A DNA stretch of 5,497 nucleotides from Planctomycetota bacterium (lineage in GTDB: Bacteria; Planctomycetota; UBA1135; JALUZX01): positions 1 through 5,497 of the forward strand of contig JALUZX010000804.1 in assembly GCA_027011425.1 (NCBI GenBank), in the 5' to 3' direction. This document shows positions 1 to 5,182 of this stretch, piece by piece (within the stretch, counting starts at the first letter, position 1; each line of letters begins with the position of its first letter). The notes beneath the pieces are model-generated. The model made no database searches, was not told where the DNA came from, and saw only the letters and a program-made list of their open reading frames with translations. The translations under genes and the position numbers were made by a program.

Positions 1-173
1 GGAAGGGAGTGGGCGGCGAATCCCCGGGCCCGGGCCTCTTTCAGGGCCGCTCCCCCCTCCCTCCCCACAAGGAGGCATTCGTCGCCTTGCTCCCGGAGGT
101 ATTCCATGAGGTGGAACATCTGGACCTCCCCCCCGGAAAAGCCTTTCTCGCCGTTGACGTGGACGATCCGCAA
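1..173 (-). CDS. Glycosyltransferase, GT4-type N-terminal domain (partial, runs off left edge)
   Basis: Only the first 57 or so residues are present. Read from a TTG at 173-171, the protein begins MRIVHVNGEKGFSGGEVQ and continues into a helix (FHLMEYLREQG), then LLVGREGGAALKEARARGF. Seen: the first beta strand (RIVHVN), the GF-S-GGE-Q glycine-rich acceptor loop at residues 11-18, and a second strand (CLLVGR). This is the classic start of the Glyco_transf_4 N-terminal Rossmann domain, in which such proteins begin like 'RILHVN..W.GGE.Q'. The TTG start is chosen because the fold starts immediately after it, GGAG and AAGGA lie just upstream, and no in-frame ATG or GTG is visible upstream. The gene is divergent from the WaaG-like gene at 215, with a 41-base gap. 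Donor sugar and acceptor cannot be inferred from the N-terminal fragment. The family call is firm; the exact start is less so. Confidence 0.85.
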   Translation of the reverse strand, partial: MRIVHVNGEKGFSGGEVQMFHLMEYLREQGDECLLVGREGGAALKEARARGFAAHSL

Positions 174-179
174 GGTTCC

Positions 180-214
180 TTGACTCCGGGAGCAAAAGTC
201 AGAATGTTCGGCCC
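180..214 (+). promoter_or_regulatory. Possible promoter for the WaaG-like gene, perhaps leaderless
   Basis: TTGACT at 180-185 matches five of six bases of the sigma-70 -35 consensus. After a 17-base spacer, AATGTT at 203-208 is a weak (3/6) -10 box. Transcription would then begin at or next to the GTG at 215. No Shine-Dalgarno sequence lies within normal distance of that GTG (GGGAG at 188-192 is too far), so a leaderless mRNA would be consistent. The weak -10 box makes this tentative. The gap also serves the divergent gene starting at 173. Confidence 0.3.
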
Positions 215-1366
215 GTGAAGATCGCCCTGCATCATACCCGGTTCGGCACCACCGGCGGGAGCGAAGGCTACCTGGCCGTGCTGGTCCGGCGCCTCCTGGA
301 AAAGGGCCACGAGGTGCACGTCTTCACCCCCCGGGTCGTGGGGGACCGGATTCCGCCGGGACTCCATGTCCACCTTTTGAAGACGGCCCGCTTCCCCCAC
401 TGGAGAAAGGTCCTCTCCTTCGCCAGGGCCCAGGCCCGGGCCGCCCGGGATCCCTCCTTCGACCTGGTCGTGGGCTTCGGCCGGACCCTGGAGCAGGATC
501 TCTACCGGGACGGATCGGGCCCCCAGGCGGACTACCTGGCCTGGCGGGCCTCCATGAAGCCCCCTTGGAGCCGGCCCTTCCTCTTTCTCGATCCCACCCA
601 GAGAATCACCCTGGCCCTTGAGCGGGCCCGCTTTTCCCACCCGGGCCTGGTGAGGATCCAGGCTGTCTCCGGCCTGGTCCGGGACGCCCTGGCCCGGCGT
701 TATCCCCACCTGGCCGATCGAATCCGGGTGGTCCACAACGGCGTGGACACCCGCCGCTTCTCCCCCAAGCGAAGGGAAGCCCTCCGGCGGGAGGCCCTGG
801 CCGCCCTGGATCTCAAGGAAGGCCCCGCGACCTTCCTTTTTCTTGGAAACGACTACCTCCGGAAGGGCCTGGACCTCCTCCTTGCGGGGCTCGCGGGCCT
901 GGGCGGGGACTGGCGCCTGCTCGTGGCGGGCCGGGAGCGAAGGCTCGGCTTCTACAAATCGCTGGCCGCCGGGCTGGGGCTGAAGGAGAGGGTCCGGTGG
1001 CTGGGCCCCCGGCGGGACGTGGAAAACCTCTACGCCGCCTCGGAGGCCCTTCTCTTCCCCACCCGGTTCGACACCTTTCCCAACGTCCCCCTGGAGGCCA
1101 TGGCCTCGGGGCTTCCCGCGGCGGTCTCCGCCGCCGCCGGGACGGCCGAAGTCCTCGAAGGGGAGGCGAAGATCCTCCTGGTGGAAAACCCGGGAGACCC
1201 GGCCTCCTGGAACCGGGCCGCCCGGGCCCTCCTGGAACCCTCCTTCCGGGAGAAAGCCGCCCGGGCGGGATTGGACCTGGCCCTCCGGGAGTTCACCTGG
1301 GAGAAGCACCTGGAAAAGCTCCTGCCCCTCTACGAAGAGGCGGCCCGCCTGAAAAAACGCCCTTGA
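215..1366 (+). CDS. WaaG-like glycosyltransferase family 4 (LPS core / surface glycan)
   Basis: A 383-residue GT-B glycosyltransferase, close to the usual 370-380 residues of WaaG (RfaG), the LPS-core glucosyltransferase acting at the inner face of the cytoplasmic membrane. Seen: N-terminal strand and glycine loop (MKIALHHTRFGTTGGSEG, residues 1-18), GHEVHVFTPR (31-40), and VVGFGRTLEQDLYRDG (85-100), which parallels the VVGFN...DVY segment of E. coli WaaG. Further on are LERARF (135-140), the domain-linking VVHNGVD (172-178), LGNDYLRKGLDLLL (210-223) opening the donor domain, and the catalytic signature FDTFPNVPLEAMASGLP (285-301). Its EX7E motif reads D286-X7-E294, a common D variant. GTG is chosen because the fold begins there; an ATG at 204 is out of frame. 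Fold and family are firm; the transferred sugar is unknown. There is no recognisable ribosome binding site. Confidence 0.9.
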   Translation: MKIALHHTRFGTTGGSEGYLAVLVRRLLEKGHEVHVFTPRVVGDRIPPGLHVHLLKTARFPHWRKVLSFARAQARAARDPSFDLVVGFGRTLEQDLYRDGSGPQADYLAWRASMKPPWSRPFLFLDPTQRITLALERARFSHPGLVRIQAVSGLVRDALARRYPHLADRIRVVHNGVDTRRFSPKRREALRREALAALDLKEGPATFLFLGNDYLRKGLDLLLAGLAGLGGDWRLLVAGRERRLGFYKSLAAGLGLKERVRWLGPRRDVENLYAASEALLFPTRFDTFPNVPLEAMASGLPAAVSAAAGTAEVLEGEAKILLVENPGDPASWNRAARALLEPSFREKAARAGLDLALREFTWEKHLEKLLPLYEEAARLKKRP

Positions 1367-1401
1367 CCGGCAGGACGGGAACTCCTTTTCGATCCCCCCG
1401 C

Positions 1402-1423
1402 GGGCCTGGCGCCCTTTTCTTTT
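1402..1423 (+). terminator. Weak intrinsic terminator-like element after the WaaG-like gene
   Basis: GGGC (1402-1405) and GCCC (1411-1414) can pair around a five-base loop, followed directly by TTTTCTTTT (1415-1423). The T-rich tract is good but the stem is only four GC pairs. The element lies 36 bases after the stop codon and just before a possible -10 box for the next gene, the right place for a transcriptional boundary. Low confidence because of the short stem. Confidence 0.3.
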
Positions 1424-1428
1424 CCCTT

Positions 1429-1434
1429 TACAAT
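1429..1434 (+). promoter_or_regulatory. Possible -10 box (TACAAT) for the exported hypothetical protein
   Basis: TACAAT at 1429-1434 matches five of six bases of the TATAAT consensus and lies 31 bases before the ATG at 1466, in one of the few AT-rich patches of the window. Seventeen bases upstream, CTGGCG (1406-1411) is a poor -35 (3/6). If real, it would let the hypothetical protein be transcribed independently of the upstream glycosyltransferase. Confidence 0.3.
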
Positions 1435-1451
1435 CCAGGAAAAGCATCTAC

Positions 1452-1458
1452 AGGGGAG
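1452..1458 (+). promoter_or_regulatory. Ribosome binding site for the exported hypothetical protein
   Basis: AGGGGAG with a seven-base spacer to the ATG at 1466. It fixes the start and puts a coherent signal peptide at the N-terminus. Confidence 0.7.
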
Positions 1459-1465
1459 ACGGCCC

Positions 1466-2164
1466 ATGGTGAAGAAACGAAAGGCGCTCCGACTCTTTTT
1501 CTTTCCCCTGCTCTTTTCCCTTGCGCCCCTTCCGGGACAAAACCGGCGAACCGTCATGGAAGCCCGCCTGGCCCTCGGGCTCGGCGAGGAATTCGGCGCC
1601 TGGTCCCTGGCCGAGGAGGTCCTCCGGATGGAGATGATGGCCCGAGACCTCACCCCGGAAGACCGGGGACTCCTTTACGCCTCTCTCCTGGATCTAAGGT
1701 TACGCAGGGCCGCCGCCGAACCTCTTCTCTCCAAGCAGATCGAGTTGGGCGCTGAGGCCTTGGAGGAAGCCCTCCGGGTCGTGGAACAGAGCGAAAACGG
1801 GCCCCTTCCTCTCTTGAAGCCCATCCTACTGAGGTTCGGCTCCGGCATGGTCGACTTCGGAATGTGGGCCCGGGCCGCCCTCCGCCTCCTTCCGGCTTCC
1901 CCGCGCAAAGAGGCCTTGACGGCCCGGTCGGCGCGCCTCCTCGAGAAAGCCCAGGTCCGCCTGGGAAGCGTCCGCAAAAGACTCCTGGATGAACTTTCCC
2001 ATCATTGGAACCTGTCGACCTCCTATCTCTCCTGGCAAGCATGCCTTTGGGAAGGAGAGTTCCTCACCGAACTGGCCTGGATTCTCCCTGAAGGAAAGAA
2101 AAAAAGGGAAATCCTGGAGAAAGCAAAAACCATCCTGGAGGCTTTCCTCTACGAGGTCGGCTGA
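1466..2164 (+). CDS. Exported alpha-helical protein of unknown function
   Basis: A 232-residue protein I do not recognise. Seen: a basic N-terminus (MVKKRKALRL), a hydrophobic core (FFFPLLFSLA, residues 11-20) and PLPGQ, together a Sec-type signal peptide with likely cleavage near residue 25. No lipobox cysteine is present. The remainder looks all-helical, rich in Leu, Ala, Glu and Arg, with helix pairs that resemble a TPR-like or other helical-repeat scaffold (about residues 34-60, 63-108, 144-180 and 186-230). No catalytic motif stands out. The start is well supported: AGGGGAG at 1452-1458 lies seven bases before the ATG. The gene sits between a plus-strand glycosyltransferase and a convergent glycosyltransferase operon. 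A periplasmic role linked to surface glycans is possible only by association. It ends soon after a helix (ILEAFLYEVG), so C-terminal truncation cannot be excluded. Confidence 0.75.
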   Translation: MVKKRKALRLFFFPLLFSLAPLPGQNRRTVMEARLALGLGEEFGAWSLAEEVLRMEMMARDLTPEDRGLLYASLLDLRLRRAAAEPLLSKQIELGAEALEEALRVVEQSENGPLPLLKPILLRFGSGMVDFGMWARAALRLLPASPRKEALTARSARLLEKAQVRLGSVRKRLLDELSHHWNLSTSYLSWQACLWEGEFLTELAWILPEGKKKREILEKAKTILEAFLYEVG

Positions 2165-2181
2165 GGACCCATCCGTTCCCG

Positions 2182-2219
2182 GGCGGGAGTTCCAGGGGGC
2201 CCCCCGGAATCCTCCCGCC
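2182..2219. terminator. Long interrupted hairpin in the convergent spacer (possible bidirectional terminator)
   Basis: GGCGGGAG (2182-2189) pairs perfectly with CTCCCGCC (2212-2219). Continuing inward, TTCC (2190-2193) pairs with GGAA (2206-2209) across a two-base bulge (2210-2211). A G-run and C-run (2195-2199 and 2200-2204) then close the tip. The element starts 18 bases after the stop of the exported protein. No T-tract follows on either strand, so it is not a textbook intrinsic terminator. It could block RNA polymerase as a stem alone, protect 3' ends, or work with Rho. Confidence 0.45.
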
Positions 2220-2247
2220 GCCTGGAGGAAAATCCGGGAGGACCGCC

Positions 2248-2270
2248 GGGACGGCGCGAAGCGCCGTCCC
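2248..2270. terminator. Perfect 10-bp hairpin with GAA loop in the convergent spacer
   Basis: The arms GGGACGGCGC (2248-2257) and GCGCCGTCCC (2261-2270) are exact reverse complements with a three-base GAA loop (2258-2260). The tip, GCGAAGC, is the well-known exceptionally stable DNA mini-hairpin. It lies 37 bases from the stop of the minus-strand GT2 and 84 bases from that of the exported protein, so it could end both transcripts. No T-tract follows on either strand. It could alternatively be a copy of a dispersed palindromic repeat. Confidence 0.5.
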
Positions 2271-2306
2271 TCGCCCCCGCGCGAAATCGTCCGAAGGGCC
2301 CTCTCC

Positions 2307-3365
2307 TCAGCGGGCGCCCAGGGCGGAGATCTTCCCGGCCGCGACCATGGGCTCCACCGAAGGCGCGGGAGCCGGAGTGGGCTTGAGGGTCCCCTCCCCC
2401 ACAAGCCGGAAGATCTCCCTGTCGGCGAGCCCGCCCTTTACGGCGGACCTGGCCCGGGCCTCGCGCACCCTGGGGAAGAGGCGCAAGGCGTCCAGGAATC
2501 CCTTCCATGTATTCCCATCACCCCGGGCGGCCCGGTGCGTCACCCGGGCCAGGACGGGAAGGATGTGGTGCACCACCAGGAGGTAGGGACTCCTGGTGTT
2601 CTTCCAGACCAGGAGAAGGTTGTTCCGGAAACGGATCCGCTTGACCTCCTCCTGGGGGAAAATGCGGCCGATCGTCCCCCCGGCGGCGTGCACCACACGG
2701 CTCCTGGGATCGAACCAACACTTCCATCCGCGCCGCCAGGCCTGGTATCCCAGGTCCGTATCCTCGTAATAGAAAGGGGAGAAGAGCGGATCGAATCCCC
2801 CAAGCTCCAGGAACCTGTCCCTCCGCAGAAGACAATACCCGCCGGACACGAAGAAAGTCGGAGCCGGCCCGCCCTGGACCTCCAGGGCCCGGGAAGCGTT
2901 TTCGAACCGTGGTTTCCTGAACCGCAATAGGCCGTGCCGGAAACGCGGGATCATCCTGTGAGGGGGAAGAAGCCTCCCTTCCTCGTTTTCCGCCGCCGGT
3001 GAGACCCCGAAGGTCTCCGGGTCCCGGAAGTGCTCCACCAGGGGGTCCAGAAAGCCTTCCTCCACCCGGACGTCCGAGTTGAGAAGGGCCAGGATCTCCC
3101 CTCGGGCCGCGCGGGCCCCGCTCATCACGGCCCGCCCGAACCCCAGGTTCCGCTCGTGGCGGACCAGGCGGAGGGCTCCGTCGAAACGCCCCAGGACATC
3201 CAGGCTGCCGTCGGTGGAACCGTCGTCCACGACGATCACCTCCGAGGAGCCCGGAAAGGCCTGGGCGGCGCGGATCACCGAGGGCAGGTTCTCCGAGAGA
3301 ACCTTCTCTCCCTGCCAGTTCGGGATCACCACCGAAATCTGGGCCTTTTTTCTCCTCCCGCTCAC
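2307..3365 (-). CDS. Glycosyltransferase family 2, rhamnosyltransferase (WbbL)-like
   Basis: A 352-residue GT-A enzyme and the last gene of the minus operon. Seen: QISVVIPNWQGEKVLSENL (residues 10-28), VVDDGSTDGS (45-54) with the nucleotide-binding aspartates, NLGFGRAVMSGARAARGEILALLNSD (73-98) with N96-S97-D98 in the DXD metal-binding position, FFVSGGYCLLRR (171-182), and the acceptor-side LGGFDPLFSPFYYEDTDLGYQAWRRGW (188-214) with the likely catalytic ED at 201-202. VVHAAGG (224-230) follows. This order is typical of dTDP-rhamnosyl or related transferases of O-antigen assembly; the sugar itself is not determined. The GTG start at 3365 is chosen because GGGGGAGGA lies six bases upstream; the frame stays open to 3563 but the extension overlaps the upstream gene and looks non-coding. 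Spacing to the upstream gene is 20 bases, so co-transcription is likely. The tail (residues 327-352) is rich in Pro and Ala and probably disordered. Confidence 0.9.
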   Translation of the reverse strand: MSGRRKKAQISVVIPNWQGEKVLSENLPSVIRAAQAFPGSSEVIVVDDGSTDGSLDVLGRFDGALRLVRHERNLGFGRAVMSGARAARGEILALLNSDVRVEEGFLDPLVEHFRDPETFGVSPAAENEEGRLLPPHRMIPRFRHGLLRFRKPRFENASRALEVQGGPAPTFFVSGGYCLLRRDRFLELGGFDPLFSPFYYEDTDLGYQAWRRGWKCWFDPRSRVVHAAGGTIGRIFPQEEVKRIRFRNNLLLVWKNTRSPYLLVVHHILPVLARVTHRAARGDGNTWKGFLDALRLFPRVREARARSAVKGGLADREIFRLVGEGTLKPTPAPAPSVEPMVAAGKISALGAR

Positions 3366-3385
3366 TTCGGTCCTCCCCCTTTTTT

Positions 3386-4387
3386 TCAGACCGGGGCTCC
3401 CCCCCGGGCTCCCAGCGCCTCCAGGATCTCCTCCACCCTGTGCCTGTAGGTGTGTCGGGAGACGACCAGTTCCTTCCCCCGCCCGGCGATCCTCCTGCGG
3501 TCCCCGCCTCTTTGAAGGTAGTCCCGCACCATCTCTACGCACTCCTCCTCGTCCTGGAACCAATCCAGGTGGCCCCCTTTCTGGAAGATCTCCTCGATAC
3601 GGGGCACATAGTGGGTGAGATGAAAACCTCCACAGGCCAGGGTCAACCAGATCCGATTGCTGAAATACAAGGGAAGATCGTTTCTCTCGTTCAATCCGAG
3701 CACCACCGCGGAACGCCGGCAGGCCCGGTAATACCCTTTTGGCCCCACGGCGGGGCGGATGGCGACGCCCGGAACCAGCCGGGCCAGATTATCCCATTTC
3801 TTCCCGATAATCTCGACTTTGAAATCCCGGGCGAGCCGGGCCAGAAACCGGGGCCTCTGGCCGTTGCTCTCCTGGCTCCCCGGCCCACCGATGAAGACCA
3901 CGTCCACCGGGGGGTTCTCCAGGGGCTTGAAGGGGCGGTCATAGTGGGTGGGACCGCAACCGCTCAGCGAAAAGACCACCTTCCGGGCGCCGGCGGCCCG
4001 GTAGGCATCCACCTGGGAGAGGTTGGTAAGGACCACCACGGCGCTCAGGGCGGCACGGCGGCGCACGTCCTCGGGAAGGGGATCCAGGTATTCCTCCACC
4101 CAGAGTACCGTGGGAATGGTCGGGGCCAGCTCTTCCAGGATGGGCAAGGGAAGGTCCCGGAAGAAGACGAAGAGCAGGTCCGGGCGGAAGGCCCGGGTCA
4201 ACTGGAAAATCCGGTCCCGGGCCTGGCCCTTCCCGAGCCACCGGGAGAGGCGGAAAGGGTTGATCCAGCGAACCTCTTTGCCTGCAGCCCGGAGGCCATG
4301 GACCAGGTTGCCGGTGCACCAGGTATGGGGCTTGCTCTTTCCGAAGAAGAGGACCCGGTTTCCTGGATAAGATCCGCCCGCGCTCAT
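3386..4387 (-). CDS. CgeB-like glycosyltransferase (Glyco_trans_1_2 type)
   Basis: A 333-residue GT-B-type enzyme. Seen: N-terminal strand and loop NRVLFFGKSKPHTW (10-23), FRPDLLFVFF (67-76), VLWVEEYLDPLP (94-105), and an inter-domain region with VDVVFIGGPGSQESNGQR (161-178). The C-terminal half is typical of the CgeB/Glyco_trans_1_2 family: GPKGYYRACRRSAVVLGLNERNDLPLYFSNRIWLTLACGGFHLTHYVPRIEEIF (215-268), then YRHRVEEILEAL (314-325). CgeB-type proteins are predicted glycosyltransferases, first named from Bacillus spore-coat maturation, and also occur in surface-glycan loci; sugar and acceptor are unknown. The ATG overlaps the stop of the upstream GT2 as ATGA, with GGAGGG at 4402-4397 nine bases upstream, so the two are translationally coupled. 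Its frame stays open upstream through much of that GT2 gene, which matters for the possible frameshift noted separately. It is followed by the rhamnosyltransferase-like GT2 after 20 bases. Confidence 0.85.
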   Translation of the reverse strand: MSAGGSYPGNRVLFFGKSKPHTWCTGNLVHGLRAAGKEVRWINPFRLSRWLGKGQARDRIFQLTRAFRPDLLFVFFRDLPLPILEELAPTIPTVLWVEEYLDPLPEDVRRRAALSAVVVLTNLSQVDAYRAAGARKVVFSLSGCGPTHYDRPFKPLENPPVDVVFIGGPGSQESNGQRPRFLARLARDFKVEIIGKKWDNLARLVPGVAIRPAVGPKGYYRACRRSAVVLGLNERNDLPLYFSNRIWLTLACGGFHLTHYVPRIEEIFQKGGHLDWFQDEEECVEMVRDYLQRGGDRRRIAGRGKELVVSRHTYRHRVEEILEALGARGGAPV

Positions 4388-4393
4388 TTTTTT
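4384..4393 (-). promoter_or_regulatory. Candidate -1 frameshift / slippage site at the GT2-CgeB overlap
   Basis: Seven As (4393 down to 4387 on the minus strand) are read as GGA AAA AAA in the GT2 frame, giving the canonical X_XXY_YYZ heptamer A_AAA_AAA in register. TGA follows at once. A -1 shift on the two lysine codons moves the ribosome into the ATG AGC frame of the CgeB-like gene and yields a continuous GT2-CgeB protein. GGAGGG lies three bases before the heptamer; it may only serve initiation at the ATG. No downstream stimulatory stem was established. Simple ATGA coupling is the default explanation. Confidence 0.3.
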
Positions 4394-5148
4394 CCGCCCT
4401 CCGCGTTGAGCCGGGCGAGGCGTTTCCACTTGAGATGGGTGTACCTTGCCCCCAAAGCAGCGATCAAAATGCCTCTCCAGCCGTCCAGAAAGCCCAACTT
4501 GAGGAAGAAAGACTTTACGAAGAAGGCCGGCGGCCTGATCCAGATATCCGCCATGGTCGCCCGCTTCCCCTCCTCCCGCAAGGCTCGGGCGGCGATTGCC
4601 GTGAAGTCCCGGATCGTCTCCAGGTGCTCCCCCAGGTCCTTGTAGGGAAAATGCTCGATCACGCCCTGGAGCCTTTCCACCGGGCCCTCCACCTCCACCC
4701 GGTCGTGGGGGTTGGTTCCGCCCCAGCGCCCGCTCTTCCTGTCGAAGAGACGGATCTTCCGGTCCGGCCAGAAGGCCCCGTGCCGTATGGGGCGGCCGAG
4801 ATACCAGTTGAGCCGCGGCATGGAATAGCCCGCCGCGCCGGGAAACCCCTTCGCCCTCCTCTCCTCGATCTCCGCCCGCAAAGAGGGGGAAACCCTCTCG
4901 TCGCAATCCAGGCAGAGGACCCAGTCGTTGCGGGCCAGGGAAAGGGCCAGGTTCTTCTGCTCGATGTGGCCCGGAAAGGGACGGTTCACTTCCACCCGGG
5001 CCCCCATCCTCTCGGCGATCTCCACGGTCCGGTCCGTGGAGCCCGAGTCCAGGACCACCACTTCATCGCAGAAGTCCAGGGAGCGAAGGCACTCCTCCAG
5101 GTGTTCCTCCTCGTTGAAGGAGATGACGCATCCGCTCAAAGGAACCAA
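4384..5148 (-). CDS. Glycosyltransferase family 2, WaaE/LgtF-type (LPS core beta-glycosyltransferase-like)
   Basis: A 254-residue GT-A enzyme, matching the usual 250-260 residues of WaaE/KdtX/LgtF-type LPS-core glucosyltransferases. Seen: SGCVISFNEEEHLEECLRSL (residues 5-24), DEVVVLDSGSTDRTVEIAE (28-46), the EQKNLAL helix (63-69), VLCLDCDERVS (77-87) with the DXD motif D81-C82-D83, the RKIRLFDRKSGRWGG segment (130-144) and NPHDRVEVEG (146-155). An amphipathic, hydrophobic C-terminal stretch (RPPAFFVKSFFLKLGFLDGWRGILIAALGARY, about 205-236) probably contacts the inner membrane. The start is TTG at 5148-5146, chosen because GGAGG at 5158-5154 is five bases upstream; another in-frame TTG at 5169 has no usable binding site. 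It is second in the visible operon, 34 bases after an unrecognised gene, and overlaps the next gene by four bases. It ends in GGA AAA AAA TGA, an unusual homopolymer discussed under findings. Confidence 0.9.
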   Translation of the reverse strand: MVPLSGCVISFNEEEHLEECLRSLDFCDEVVVLDSGSTDRTVEIAERMGARVEVNRPFPGHIEQKNLALSLARNDWVLCLDCDERVSPSLRAEIEERRAKGFPGAAGYSMPRLNWYLGRPIRHGAFWPDRKIRLFDRKSGRWGGTNPHDRVEVEGPVERLQGVIEHFPYKDLGEHLETIRDFTAIAARALREEGKRATMADIWIRPPAFFVKSFFLKLGFLDGWRGILIAALGARYTHLKWKRLARLNAEGGKK

Positions 5149-5182
5149 TGCACCCTCCAGGCCATCCAACCCCCGGTCACCC

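Noticed and set aside
9..218. A 69-codon plus-strand open frame at the left edge
   Set aside because: It overlaps the well-supported GT4 N-terminus on the minus strand and shows no domain features.
1407..1426. Sigma-54-type promoter suggested by CTGGCGC before the exported protein
   Set aside because: The -24 GG is present but the required -12 GC at correct spacing is missing; the stretch there is T-rich.
41..1447. A 468-codon minus-strand open frame antisense to the WaaG-like gene
   Set aside because: The protein is Gly/Pro/Arg-rich with no fold-like pattern, and it mirrors a clear GT4 gene. Long antisense frames are expected where GC-rich codons rarely create stops. The real minus-strand gene at 1-173 lies in a different frame.
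2165..2306. Frame-shifted continuation of the exported helical protein past its stop
   Set aside because: The other two plus frames give Pro/Arg/Gly-rich sequence with no helical pattern, and the region is dominated by hairpins, so a simple frameshift is not supported.
3440..4645. A 401-codon plus-strand open frame opposite the CgeB-like gene
   Set aside because: Composition is typical of a shadow frame (Gly, Pro, His, Gln rich), while the opposite strand has a coherent family signature along its whole length.
4388..4906. Upstream extension of the CgeB-like frame as part of that protein
   Set aside because: The extension is Gly/Arg-rich and overlaps the GT2 gene. The ATG at 4387 has a binding site and is followed directly by the first beta strand. 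It matters only as open -1 frame for a possible fusion.
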